A DNA stretch of 64,000 nt from Endotrypanum monterogeii (taxonomy: Eukaryota > Euglenozoa > Kinetoplastea > Trypanosomatida > Trypanosomatidae): NCBI GenBank assembly GCA_000333855.2, contig CM007345.1:280724-344723 (forward strand), read 5' to 3'. This document shows positions 21,284 to 31,667 of the stretch, piece by piece. Both the position numbers and the translations under genes were made by a program. The number at the start of each line of letters is the position of its first letter. Within the stretch, counting starts at the first letter, position 1. Below the pieces are notes generated by a model. That model was not told the origin of the DNA. It worked only from the letters and a program-made list of their open reading frames with translations, and searched no databases.

Positions 21284-21398
21284 AAAAAGAAACACACCCG
21301 AGTGAATCCCAGAGTTTTTTTTTTTTTCACTCCCCCTCCCTCTCGGTTCCCCTCTTTATCATCGCTCGCTTCCGTCCTCGGCACAACTGCACTTGATC

Positions 21399-21782
21399 AT
21401 GACGGCCACAGTCAAGAACAACGAAGTCCCAATCGATGTCACCTGGGAGGATCAGCGGAACATCTGCATCTTCTCCCGCCTCCACCGACGTGTGCAAACC
21501 CTCAACCAACGCCTGAAGCTTCTCAAGGGTGACATTGAGAAACTTGATGATGCTAGCACGGAGGTGATGATCTGCGACGAAGTGAAATACGTCTTTGGTG
21601 AAGCCTTCGTCGACGTCGAGTGCGATGAGGCAGTTAACTTACTGGACGCGGAGAAGCAGCGCATGGAGTCGGAGAAGGAGGGGGTGGAGGCGGAGCTGAA
21701 AGAACTCGATGTGGCGCTGACAGACCTTAAGGCGCAGTTGTATGCCAAATTTGGCTCACAGATTTACCTGGAGGAAAAGTAA
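21399..21782 (+). CDS. Prefoldin subunit 4
   Basis: 127 residues, the normal size of the family. Prefoldin is a hexameric co-chaperone that delivers unfolded actin and tubulin to the cytosolic chaperonin CCT; subunit 4 is a beta-type subunit. Diagnostic sequence: VTWEDQRNICIFSRLHRR near the start, an N-terminal helix with LDDAS, the central beta-hairpin segment KYVFGEAFVDVECDEA, and the C-terminal helix ending LKAQLYAKFGSQIYLEE, which is typical of Pfdn4. Two long amphipathic helices flank the hairpin, giving the expected coiled-coil tentacle. The start is the ATG at 21399 (ATGACGGCCACAGTC). The 3' region directly after the stop carries an ATGGGG hexamer repeat. Confidence 0.95.
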   Translation: MTATVKNNEVPIDVTWEDQRNICIFSRLHRRVQTLNQRLKLLKGDIEKLDDASTEVMICDEVKYVFGEAFVDVECDEAVNLLDAEKQRMESEKEGVEAELKELDVALTDLKAQLYAKFGSQIYLEEK

Positions 21783-21816
21783 AGGATAAAACGATGTGAG
21801 GGGAGAGAGGGAGAGA

Positions 21817-21852
21817 TGGGGATGGGGATGGGGATGGGGATGGGGATGGGGC
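21817..21852 (+). repeat. Six copies of ATGGGG (possible G-quadruplex)
   Basis: Six perfect tandem ATGGGG units on the sense strand, 35 bases after the prefoldin 4 stop. Six runs of four G with two-base spacers satisfy the usual rule for G-quadruplex formation in RNA or DNA. Confidence 0.9.
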
Positions 21853-21911
21853 CACATTCATGATGATGACAAAGTCGTATGCTTGGGGTTTCCGAGAGGA
21901 CTATGGGGACG

Positions 21912-21942
<31 letters not shown>

Positions 21943-24145
21943 CGAAAAGGGGGACCCTATCACGACGGGTCGGCATATTTCGAGGCATAGCGCACCAGCT
22001 CAACCACCATAAGCATTGAAGGTGGAGTGTACCCAATATATTCCACGGTGGTTGTTCCGACTCGTGATCAACTTCTTCCTTTCTCCTCTCTCCCTCCCCC
22101 CCCCCCTTGATCTTCCTTCTCGTTCACCGGTATTGACTGTGAAGTGACGCTCAGCCTCTCTCTTTCTTTCTCTCTCTGTGTGTGTGTGTGTGTGTGTGTG
22201 TGTTTGTTTTCCTAAAAGATGTCTCTGAAAACTTCTACGTGGATTGTTGTGCCTTGAGCGTTCAAGACTGCACTTGTGCGTCTGCATCAGAGTCACAGGG
22301 AGTGCACGTGTGCAATTGTGGATGGGACGCACTTTTCCCGATATGTGTTGGTCTGGGAACGCTGGGCAGGGTCTGTGTTCTTCACCTACTCGTTCCGCTC
22401 TCTCCTCACTCTGTACCTGTGTGTCTGTGTGTTTCTGTGTATGTGTGTGTGTGTGTTTTCTGCGTCTGCACTCCATGTAGGTGGTCGGTGCAGTGGAGGT
22501 GCACAGAAATTTTCACCTCCCTCTTTTTTCTCTATACATATGCACAGAAAGGAAAATAAGCAACAGAAAAACAAGTTGGTAATAAGAAACGTCAGTCCAA
22601 CCCTACCGACTGCTGAGGCCGAAAAAAAAAAAATCGGATCCCTCCGTTTTGTTTCTTGGCACGTATGTGCAGTTGGTGAGGTGAAGGGTGATTTGGGGTT
22701 TGGGGTATAAAACGACGACTGCTCCTCGCTTTGCATCCTGCTATCCCCTTTTGACGCCTCCTCTTTCTAGACGTACGCTTTTCTGGTCCCAACATCGGAG
22801 AGAGATGCTTCGGTCTTCACCTCCAAAGGGCCGGCAAAGACGATGACGGAAAGGGGTGATGGGCGGGGGGTGGTCGGGGTGATGTCTCTGTGTGCGCGTA
22901 CGTTTGCACACGCGCGAGGTGCGAGGGGAGAGTTCATCATCGAAAGGAAAGGTGATGAGGCACCAATCGATAATCAGTGCAGCCTACGAAAGGGAGGGTA
23001 CATCATGCCTCTCGCTGTTGCACCACTTTTCTCGTATTTGCCCACCTCCTTCGGTGACATGCCGTGTCACGTCTTGAGGTAAACCCTACCCCCTCCCCCG
23101 TCCCTCCCTCTCCTCCGTGCTGACGTGAAGTATCACCTTGTATGCTGGTCGTCGGCATCATATGACAATCCCTGCGACATGTTCCTTGTCGTTGCTTAAC
23201 GGATGTCTCACTTATCCATCGCATTGTTGCTTCCTCCCCGCTGTTGTTGACGTTCGCTGTGATGTGTTGCCTCATCAACCTTTTCACCGTTTTGAGCGCA
23301 CGACCCCCCCCCCTATCCTTGTTGCGGTGCGTGTGCTGTGCACTACTGTCACGCAGGATTGGCTATATCATAAGCGCAGAGGACGTCTAGTTCCCTATAT
23401 GTACCCCTCCTTTCTACTCCCTCATCCCTTTTCAGTTGTATCACAGGCTGCAAACAAAGCGCCTTCTTCCCCCCCCCTCCCCCACACGCGTATATATATA
23501 TATATATATATTACAAGGGGGGGGGGTGTTGTGCGGAGCTGTCTCATTGAGAGCATACGGCTCACGTATTGCGTGAGGAAACGAATAATTAAAAAAAAGT
23601 GCTGGGGGAAGGGTGTATTTCCACGGACAGCTGTATGCAGAGGCCCACTAGACTGCCTTTGTAACTTTTAAAAAATCCTGATTCCATCAACCGGAACGAT
23701 CAAAACCAGATAGAGTCTGAAAAGGAGGCGGAAACAAACAAACAGAGCAGATTACGTAACACACAAACAAAAACACACACACACGCACACACACTGCAGA
23801 CTTTGCAGTGCTCTACTCCGCTTGTTTTTTTCCTCTTTTTTTTTCTCCTTCCCCGAGTCGGCTTTTTTTGTCTTTCGTTTCTCTGTTCGTTCGCTTCACA
23901 GCCAAATACAAAAGTTACGCACGCATGTTACATAAATCTTGCCACCTTCTTCCTCCACCAGATTATTGCTTTCGTTACCTGTAAGTCTTCACATCTGTTT
24001 CTCTCGTTTTTTTCATTCATCCCTCTTTCCCTCCTCCCAAACCTCTCCTCCACTCCCCCCTCCCCCGCCCCTGTAGCCCCTTCTTTCGTGAGAACCGCAC
24101 TTTTTTTACCTTTTTACCTCATAGTAGTCGCGGCAATCATTTTTT

Positions 24146-24148
<3 letters not shown>

Positions 24149-24190
<42 letters not shown>
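24149..24190. repeat. GT microsatellite
   Basis: About 21 uninterrupted GT units. Confidence 0.9.
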
Positions 24191-24191
<1 letters not shown>

Positions 24192-24687
24192 AGCCTGTGT
24201 AGAGTGCGTTACTCTTTCTGCTTGTTTGCCGCTTTTGTTTGGTCTTTGACGATTGTGTTGCTTCCTGACGGTTGAGTTAGTCTGGAGGAATAATCATAAA
24301 TACCCCAGGAGTGCGGTGATACAGTCAACTCAACAAGGGGTGTATACCCACGCACACACCATTCATTCTGATCCCCTTGGATTGTAGACGTCCTCAGAAG
24401 GGCTATTCCGCTGCCGCCCCCTTTCCCTCACGCACGCACAAAAAAACGACTAAATATATATGTATACGCACATTTTTTAAATTCGTAGATCGGAGTTTGG
24501 TTTGTCTTTTGGAGGGTTATATTTATATTTCTTCGAGTTTTGGAGTGGATATATTTCGTTATTGTTGCGGTGGAGCATTCGAAGACACTTGAGGTCTTTG
24601 TGTACTGCTTTTTTCTTTTTTTGTCACCTCCGTCTCTTCCTCTGTGTGCGTGCGTAGATAATATATATTTATATATATATCGGCGGT

Positions 24688-24728
24688 GCTTCTTTGCTGT
24701 GACAGGTTTTCTTCCCTCCCTCACCCAG
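24688..24728 (+). promoter_or_regulatory. Candidate trans-splice acceptor for the TPR protein gene
   Basis: A T/C tract leads to AG at 24727-24728 (TCACCCAG). There is no ATG between it and 24805, supporting that start. Confidence 0.45.
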
Positions 24729-24804
24729 GTCCACTCCTTCCACTCCCTTTGAGTTGAATATTCCCCCCCCCCCCTTTTCTCCCTACTTCCGTTTTCTTGT
24801 CATC

Positions 24805-27800
24805 ATGTACTACGAAAAGCCCGGGGGGGTCATGCACGAGGTGATCCGGCGTGCTTTTGAGGAATTACGTATCCACAACAACGCGCAGGCTGCCGTTGCA
24901 ATCATTAATCATGTGCTTGTAAACGCGGAGGGGTTACCGCTGCTCCAATCCGGTGGGGATTTGAACGCGACTACACCTTCAACTAACCCGAAGGGTGCTG
25001 TGTCTCGTGGTGAAAGCGTTGTTCCCCGTTTCTGTGACGTCACCTCTGGCGCCGTCGCGGTTTCCAGCTCTGGAAGCAACCCGAACGGGTACGACGACGA
25101 CTTGACCCGCCCACGCTTGGGTAGTTCTCCGAGTGTTGCCCGTACGACGCAGTCGATTTCGGTGCAGTGGCTCGTTGCTGGGGACATCAGTGCTGCGATG
25201 CCCATACCACCTACAGCACCCAACCCTGGCAGCATCGCGCCGCTACTGGCCGGCGGTGCCGAGTTGTTGAACAAACGCTACTTCTTTAATCGAACTCAAA
25301 TACTACGGCTGCTGCTTATCCGCTGCGAGGCCTACAGCATCATGAAGCAGCACAGCCGGGCACTGCAGGATGCACTGAGCGCGGTCGAGATTTCACGAGG
25401 GCAGTCAGCGGAGGCGTACTTTGCCGTTGGTCGAGAGCAGCACCGGCAGCTCAATATTGTCGAGGCCGTCAGCGCGTTCGAGACGGCAGAGGTGCTTTTG
25501 CACTCGATGCGGCAGGCCATCGCGGGTGGTCAATATGTTGTGGATGGGTGGATCCAGGAGACGGCATCAGACGAGGACTTCTGGGCTGAACGTGGGTATC
25601 AAATGTCGGAGGTGCGGGAGCTGGGCATCACGCGACGTGAATTCGAGCTTCAGGAGCGCTTCACTTGCCTGAATGGTCGACTGGACTCGAGCGGGGCCCC
25701 GTCAAGCTCTCTCACTCACAGCCACGCCGATCAGCGAAGTCAACCAACGAGCACCAATGCTGTGCAAGGTCACGGACTTGGCTATGAGGCTTTGACCACC
25801 GGCACAACCAGATCAGGGCTTGAGGTGCCTACACCATTATTCGGCTCAAGGGATGCCTGCTCACTTGCAGGCGAGGGCGGCGCTGCGGACTCTACCCCTG
25901 CTGCAGAGGGCGAGATAGCAGACTTTATGCAAGTTGGGTTTTTCTCCAGCGAGCTGGCAATGTGGCGCCGTCTCGCTAATGAGTCGCGGGCGCTGCTTGC
26001 CATGCGCCAGTCGCATACGGTGCCGTCGGTAGTCCTGATGGCAGCCAACACGTTGCTAGATCGGCGCATTGCCAACTTCCGTGGCGGTCTCGCGATCTCG
26101 CTGGAAAACAACCTTAGCAAGCCGTTGCGCTTAGTGGGTGTGACGGCACCAGACGGGCTTTATTTGGACGCCTTTAGCTTCCCGGACACGATTCCCAAGG
26201 CACACTGCGGCCTCGCCATGTTGCAACCACGCGGGTGGGGCGGCTACTCCGGATGCGTCTGCTATGAGGTGCACGAACACTTGAGCTGCTTCTTTTACTT
26301 TGACTGCCCTCTGCTGGGCTCTCTCAAATGTGGGGTACGCTTTGTCGAGCACCGCGCCTCTGACTTACGCCGCGCTTTCGCAGAGATGTACAAGGAGACG
26401 GGTGTCTATGGAACCGATGGCGGCACAACGGCATCGGTCGTCGCCCCGCCACCGCCGCCCCCTGCTCACACCAACAACGCGAGTGGGTACGACGGCCCTG
26501 GACCGGGTGGAAGTTTGAAGATGCGGGGTGTAACTACGCCCCTCACGACAACAGTGGCTAATATGAATGCGGCACGCAACACAATTCGCATCCCGCCTTC
26601 TGGAGCCTGGATGACGTCTCACGCTGCAGTGTCCACAGCGAGGCACCTGATCAAAGCAACTTGCCGCTTCAATGGGACTCAGAGCATTGCCTTTTCGCTA
26701 TCCGAAATGTTGTCCGTGCGGCTGCGCAGTGTGGAGCTGGCCCCTGCGCTCGAATACGTTGGTGCCGCAACGCTTAAAAAGTTGAGCGCCGTGAGCCACC
26801 GCTACCGGGAGTTGGTGAACAACTTGCCACCACCGATGTTCTACGGGGCCGGGCGTCGGTCGTACCCAGACTACTGTGTTGCATCTGACCGGTTTAGCTC
26901 TCCGTGGATTGTGCGGGACGCGCAGCCCGTCACGTGGAGGCTCGTCTTCGAAGGCCGCCTCGCCGACCAGGAGGAGTTCTCCATCTGCGCTGACAGTGAC
27001 ACGCAGAAGCGCATTTTGTGCTTTTCAGTGGATGCGCAAACCAAGGTAACGGGATATGTTTACTTTGGCGACAAGCGGTGCTTGCTCTACATTATCAAGG
27101 AAAGCTGGATTCCGTTCAGCAATACCCTGTATATCTGCACCCCCTCCGGGCGGACCCTAGCGAGTTGCGCAGCAACGAACAACCAAACACAGTTCACCAT
27201 GTCCCTAACGAGCAGCAGCAGCAGCAGCAGCAGTAGTGGTGGTGGTGGTGGTGGCGTGAGAGGGGGCGTCACCAAAGGTGGCGATGACGTGTTGTACTCG
27301 GCTCACAAGCTTATGCCTCGCACCTGCGACACCTCTGCACCGCCTGGGCGCCTTGGTGTCACCAGTGGGGCATCGGTATCCACAGTGACAGGAGTTCTGA
27401 TTGGAGACGGTGCGAAGGACTTCAAGAGTCGCGGCAGCCAAACGACTGGTGCACTTGGGGCGGCAGCTTCAGGTGTCGTCGTTGGCATTATGGATGGAGT
27501 TAACGATGGCGGAGGTGGCCCAACAGGATGCGCTATCTCCTCTGGTGCCCAACTTACGTCGGCAATGAAAAGTAGTGGCGGTTCTGGTGTGCCGGGTGAG
27601 AAGGTGTTTCCAACGACAGGGGTAGGGGTCTCCAAGGCAACTCCTTGCACCCCAACCCCGGCTTTTCCCCACAGCTTTGGGCAGCCATCCTCGGAGATGG
27701 CCCTCAACGGCACTACAGCTGCAGTCTCCATGGCAACAGGCAGGCCGGTTCACTATAGCATCTGGCGTTCCCAGCGTGTAAGTGGCGGGGCTGTTGGCGG

Positions 27801-27975
27801 CAGCGCCACCCCAGCCACGACAAACAGCGGTGCTGACATGGTGGCTGAGATCAAGGTGATCCCGGTGCTGTACGGGATGGTGGTCAAAGGCTACTGCGCA
27901 GCTGAGATAAAACTGTACACTGGCGCGGACGCGATGCTGGTATCCTTGATGTCTTTCCTGATGACGCGGTGGTAG
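24805..27975 (+). CDS. TPR protein with pore-former-like and Tubby/LURP-like regions
   Basis: 1056 residues. Residues about 157-235 form TPR-like helical pairs (LLLIRCEAYSIMKQHSRALQ, then AEAYFAVGREQHRQLNIVEA), a protein-binding scaffold. Residues about 422-516 are a beta-rich segment (LAISLENNLSKPLRLVG, then a Trp/Gly/Tyr-rich loop GWGGYSGCVCYEV and FFYFDCPLLGS...GVRF) whose pattern resembles the actinoporin/aegerolysin-type membrane-binding fold; this is inference from pattern only. Residues about 690-790 (SSPWIVRDAQPVTWRLVF, FSVDAQTKVTGYVYFG) and 977-1056 (ending KLYTGADAMLVSLMSFLM) look like two halves of a Tubby C-terminal or LURP-one-like barrel, split by a Ser/Gly-rich insertion encoded by AGC and GGT runs (27213-27255). 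No signal peptide. If these calls are right it is an intracellular membrane-associated adaptor. The coding assignment is firm; the domain calls beyond TPR are tentative. Confidence 0.8.
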   Translation: MYYEKPGGVMHEVIRRAFEELRIHNNAQAAVAIINHVLVNAEGLPLLQSGGDLNATTPSTNPKGAVSRGESVVPRFCDVTSGAVAVSSSGSNPNGYDDDLTRPRLGSSPSVARTTQSISVQWLVAGDISAAMPIPPTAPNPGSIAPLLAGGAELLNKRYFFNRTQILRLLLIRCEAYSIMKQHSRALQDALSAVEISRGQSAEAYFAVGREQHRQLNIVEAVSAFETAEVLLHSMRQAIAGGQYVVDGWIQETASDEDFWAERGYQMSEVRELGITRREFELQERFTCLNGRLDSSGAPSSSLTHSHADQRSQPTSTNAVQGHGLGYEALTTGTTRSGLEVPTPLFGSRDACSLAGEGGAADSTPAAEGEIADFMQVGFFSSELAMWRRLANESRALLAMRQSHTVPSVVLMAANTLLDRRIANFRGGLAISLENNLSKPLRLVGVTAPDGLYLDAFSFPDTIPKAHCGLAMLQPRGWGGYSGCVCYEVHEHLSCFFYFDCPLLGSLKCGVRFVEHRASDLRRAFAEMYKETGVYGTDGGTTASVVAPPPPPPAHTNNASGYDGPGPGGSLKMRGVTTPLTTTVANMNAARNTIRIPPSGAWMTSHAAVSTARHLIKATCRFNGTQSIAFSLSEMLSVRLRSVELAPALEYVGAATLKKLSAVSHRYRELVNNLPPPMFYGAGRRSYPDYCVASDRFSSPWIVRDAQPVTWRLVFEGRLADQEEFSICADSDTQKRILCFSVDAQTKVTGYVYFGDKRCLLYIIKESWIPFSNTLYICTPSGRTLASCAATNNQTQFTMSLTSSSSSSSSSGGGGGGVRGGVTKGGDDVLYSAHKLMPRTCDTSAPPGRLGVTSGASVSTVTGVLIGDGAKDFKSRGSQTTGALGAAASGVVVGIMDGVNDGGGGPTGCAISSGAQLTSAMKSSGGSGVPGEKVFPTTGVGVSKATPCTPTPAFPHSFGQPSSEMALNGTTAAVSMATGRPVHYSIWRSQRVSGGAVGGSATPATTNSGADMVAEIKVIPVLYGMVVKGYCAAEIKLYTGADAMLVSLMSFLMTRW

Positions 27976-28601
27976 CCGCAGTAGAGGGCGGGGGATGAGA
28001 GGGTAAGGGGGCGAAGGCGCTTGAAAAAATAAATATATATATATATATATATAGTCTCCTTTGACTGTCTCCCGCACCACCCGCTCGTGCGTTGCTCAAT
28101 GTGCCTCTTGCCATTGCTGCCAGTACTGGTGGTGGTGGTGGTGGCAGTGGTCTTCTTTTTATTGTGCGCTTTTTTTTTTTGTTTTTGTTTGCGTGCGTCG
28201 CTATGTTTTTAGCTATTGAAGTGGCGATGTGTGGTCTCTGAAGTGTTTGCTGCGGCCTTCCCGCTATACTTGCGTGGGTGGCAGTGGTTTCATTCTCTCC
28301 CCCTCCTCTCTCTCTCTCTCTCCCCTGCTCGTTGTCTACGCCGACCCTCCCCAAGGATGAATGCCTTGATTTTGACATCGTGGATAAGGGTCGTCTGAGC
28401 AGTGATCGGTACAAACAAAAGAGAAATAATACGAAAACAAAAATGTGAAGGTGCAGGCAGAGCTTTCGCCGCACTCACATTCCCCGGGTTATGCTTCGTG
28501 CGCCCGCATCCCTGCGTTCTGCGCCACGCGTGAACTAAATTTCCTACTCTTTCTCTTCTTCTCCTTTGTCGCCTCTCCTTGCTGAACTGATCACTCACCC
28601 C

Positions 28602-28602
<1 letters not shown>

Positions 28603-28635
<33 letters not shown>
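28603..28635. repeat. CA microsatellite
   Basis: About 16 uninterrupted CA units. Confidence 0.9.
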
Positions 28636-28636
<1 letters not shown>

Positions 28637-29218
28637 CCAAACACGTTTGTCATACCCTCTTGTAAGGTTTATTCTTAATTTTTTTTTCTGGCCTTCATTC
28701 CTGACGAATCCCTTGTCTCTATTTCACTTTGTTTCCCATTGTCACCCCTTCAGTCGTCTTTTCCGTAGAGCGACTGCACGGGTTTTCCATCACCAGACCC
28801 TTCCGGCCCCCCTTTCCCACTCACCCCAAAGCACACGCAAAGTGTCACACAGCGTTTTTTTTTATTGCGTTTTCCTGTCTGCGTGTCACTGAGCCACTCG
28901 CCGCCAGTTGAAGAAAAGGATACAACTGGGGGACATGTAGGTGCTCGCTTGACTCCTACCTTCTCTCTCATCACGTTCCCCCCCTCCCATTCCTTTTTAT
29001 CTCCTCCCCCCCCATCGTCTTTGTATATTAGCCTTGCGAAAACAAACAACAGCAACAACAACAACAAAAAAAGAGAGAACATATACAACAGACGGGGGCT
29101 CTCACCTGCGAGGTGCGACAGAAATCTCCTCCTTCCCCCCCCCTACTCACATCACTAAATATCGCAGAGGAGTGGAGACTGCATTCTTCCCTTTCCCTCC
29201 CTCTCCCTCCCTCCATAT

Positions 29219-29260
29219 ATATATATAACTATATATATATATATATATAGTTATATATTT
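29219..29260. repeat. Palindromic TA array with AACT/AGTT arms
   Basis: A TA array is bracketed by AACT (29227-29230) and AGTT (29249-29252), each followed outwards by more TA, so the whole block reads as a palindrome able to form a cruciform. Confidence 0.7.
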
Positions 29261-29779
29261 ATTTATCTCGGGCGATTTCAAGAGGCGTTGTACCCTCCCC
29301 TGCCCTGCATCTACATTAAGGCTACCTGTTTTTTTTTTTTTATTCTGCCCTGATTTCCAGTTTCGTGTGGAAGGAGACTCGAGATCACTCTCGATTCACT
29401 GTCTGATTTCCGCTCTTCACGTACGCCCCCCCCCCCCTCCCCCTTTCAACAATCTTCAAGTTATACAAGTTTTTGTTTTCTACTCACTTCTCACTTTGCT
29501 TAGACCTCGAGCGGGATCGAGAGGGGGTCGAGGGCCGTTCCGTAGTCCTCTGTGCGATCGTTTCTTTCTTATTCAGTTTTGATTGCTCAGTTTTCATGCG
29601 TTCATTTCTATTTTTCTCATCTGCAACTGTTCTGTTCTCTTCGTTTCTTTCTCACTTTCCATTGACATCATTGCCCTCCCCTCTCTTTTCTCTTACTCCA
29701 CTGTGCTCGCTGTTCTCTTTTTTTTTCTTTTTCTCTCTCACTGACTGGTGGGAAAGAAAGTTTCTAGAAAGTAGTACAT

Positions 29780-29815
<36 letters not shown>

Positions 29816-30347
29816 TACACACACACACACGCACGGTGGTGCAACCGGATAAGAGGTGTGTCTGTGTGTGTATCTGTGTTGTACATCAAGACTTTTTAGA
29901 TCTTTGGGCTTTAATACTCAAATATTTTTTCTCTGGGTTTGCTGCTGCTCCAGTGTTTCAGGAAGAAAGCAGTACATTTAATGATTGTTTTAATTCATCC
30001 GGATCTCTTCCTCCCTTCCCCTGGATTTTTTCTCCCCTCCTTTTTCTTTGTCTGACTGCGCTTGTATCCTGTGAGCAATAATATATATTCAATATATATA
30101 TATTTATTTAATATATATTTAATATATATATATTTCCCTGAGGTCTGTTTGTTTCATCTGCGCCCTCACACTGACTATAGCTCCCAGTTCCATTGCTCAA
30201 GCTTCTCATCGACTCACACAGGCACGACGTACGGGGCTGGAGGGGGTGGGGGTGAGGAGGGCTGGCACGCGAGTTCAATTACACGTGTGGGTGAGACAGG
30301 TTTGCTCTTGAGTTTTAGGAAACAAAAAACAGCTGCAGACTTTTGCT

Positions 30348-30378
30348 TCCATTATTTTTTTTTTCCTTGTCTGTGCAG
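30348..30378 (+). promoter_or_regulatory. Candidate trans-splice acceptor for the PH-domain gene
   Basis: A T-rich tract is followed by CTGTGCAG with AG at 30377-30378, about 50 bases before the ATG at 30429 and with no ATG between. Confidence 0.5.
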
Positions 30379-30428
30379 ACACACACGCACACACACAGAG
30401 AGAGATCCGCACGTACACAGTGCTTCTA

Positions 30429-31667
30429 ATGAGCCACCCTTTTGCTGCAACTAAACCCGTGGCAGCGAGTCCTCCACTCTGCGAAGGATGGCTTGAAAAA
30501 TATGCATTGTGCCGCGGTATGTTTTCTAGAAAAGGGTGGTGCTGCCGTTACGCGTTCGCGACTCACGAGGGCCTCGGGCTTTGCCACACGAACCCACGGG
30601 AGAAGGGCAGCTACAATCCCGAACGCCCACTGAACAGGCTGCACGCCAAGACATTCATTCCATTTGCAAAAAAGCGACATGGAGAGGTTGTCCTGCGTCC
30701 AGTTTACATTATTGAAGATGTTAGCGCTGCGCGACACCCTGAGATCCCACAGAAGAGCTGCAACGGCATCTGTAGCGAGACAGTGTCGTGTACTGAAGTT
30801 GCCAGCAACATCGCTTCGACTGGTGACTTGAATAGGATAAGCTCAACTCTCAGCAGTTGTACTTACTATTATTTTGGCCTCACCTTTGAGGAGGACCGAA
30901 CGCGCTACCTGCTGCTTCTCCGTACTTCCTCGCCACAGGATTACATCAGATGGACTACCGTGCTGCCGTTGTACGTGCATCAGGGCAGCGCGTCCAGAAT
31001 TGTGCCACAGGGTCATCCCCTGGAGGTGGGTCGTTCACAGCCTATCGATGTCAACCACAAGCGACTGACCCAAAAGCGCGAGTCGAAGCTGCCGGACACA
31101 GCAACCTTTTACCCTGATCCCGATCCATGCTCCCTGCAGAACTATGCAAGGATTCGCCGTGCGTGCCTTCGATGGGACGAGGGCGAGCGCGAACGGCTTT
31201 TCGCAACCGCTGAGGGGCGCGTGCGCTCATTATGCGGGGGGTCAGAGGGTCTGGCATCCGAGAGCATTGCCGAAATGTTGGACCGGAGCGTCGAGGATTA
31301 CCGCAACGGAGTCGTCTCTCAGTTCGATAGACTTTCGCCCGTGCTGCTCCCCGATGACCAAGCGCTGCACTCTCTGCAGCAGGCCGGCAACAGTTCTGAA
31401 TGCGGAAGTTCAGTGGCCAGCAGCGGCGGCGTAGTTGCAGGAAGTAGCGTCGCGGTGCCATCACGGCGACATCAGGTCGGCGTAACTGAGGTCGGCTGCA
31501 AAGATTCGAGATTAGTGGAAGGATCGAAGCAGCGTACTGTTCAACGTCTTTTCCTTAGCTTTCCTAGTATTGACAGCGGACAGCATGGAAATAAGAGGAA
31601 CCTCAGGCTGGAGAAAGGTGGCACTGTGTCCTTGATGCATTCTCACGCGGAGCGTGTGGTACAGTAG
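30429..31667 (+). CDS. PH-domain protein
   Basis: 412 residues. The N-terminal part, about residues 15-190, reads as a pleckstrin-homology domain: it begins CEGWLEKYALCRGMFSRKGW with Arg at the next strand (CCRYAFA), has the final strands YYYFGLTFEEDRTRYLLLLRTSS and ends in the C-terminal helix with the near-invariant Trp (PQDYIRWTTVLPLYV). The loop in the middle is much longer than in a standard PH domain of about 110 residues. PH domains bind phosphoinositides or proteins at membranes; the basic first loop (FSRKGWCCR) would suit lipid binding. The rest, rich in charged helix and then Ser/Gly, has no recognised domain. The start is the first ATG after the likely acceptor; the frame is open slightly upstream without another ATG. 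Confidence 0.82.
   Translation: MSHPFAATKPVAASPPLCEGWLEKYALCRGMFSRKGWCCRYAFATHEGLGLCHTNPREKGSYNPERPLNRLHAKTFIPFAKKRHGEVVLRPVYIIEDVSAARHPEIPQKSCNGICSETVSCTEVASNIASTGDLNRISSTLSSCTYYYFGLTFEEDRTRYLLLLRTSSPQDYIRWTTVLPLYVHQGSASRIVPQGHPLEVGRSQPIDVNHKRLTQKRESKLPDTATFYPDPDPCSLQNYARIRRACLRWDEGERERLFATAEGRVRSLCGGSEGLASESIAEMLDRSVEDYRNGVVSQFDRLSPVLLPDDQALHSLQQAGNSSECGSSVASSGGVVAGSSVAVPSRRHQVGVTEVGCKDSRLVEGSKQRTVQRLFLSFPSIDSGQHGNKRNLRLEKGGTVSLMHSHAERVVQ

Larger units (their letters stand above)
18174..21398. other. Long spacer
   Basis: About 3.2 kb without a supported gene. Contains a GT array (18293-18325), a C-rich run with CCCTC units (18494-18530), TA tracts at about 19302-19330, and pyrimidine-rich tracts near 19530-19660 and 21210-21360. 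Bases 18640-19130 and 20090-20450 are not low-complexity; the first may be a decayed retroposon (see separate entry). Confidence 0.55.
21783..24804. other. Long spacer rich in microsatellites
   Basis: About 3.0 kb with no supported gene. Holds the ATGGGG hexamer repeat at 21817-21852, a CA array (about 21914-21935), GT arrays at about 22177-22203 and 24149-24190, a TA array at about 23491-23512, and a pyrimidine-rich tract from 23820 to 24120. The frames that stay open are translations of GT repeats (Cys-Val). Confidence 0.6.
27976..30428. other. Long spacer
   Basis: About 2.5 kb without a supported gene. Holds TA arrays at about 28029-28053, 29214-29260 and 29788-29815, a CA array at 28603-28635, a GTG/GGT run near 28125-28145, and T/C tracts. 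Frames remaining open encode pyrimidine-tract amino acids (Phe, Ser, Leu). Confidence 0.6.

Noticed and set aside
23138..23671. Open frame of 177 codons upstream of the TPR gene
   Set aside because: Runs through TA and C-rich tracts (Tyr-Ile and Pro strings) with no conserved feature.
29473..30081. Open frame of 202 codons
   Set aside because: Pyrimidine-tract and TA-array translation; no conserved feature.
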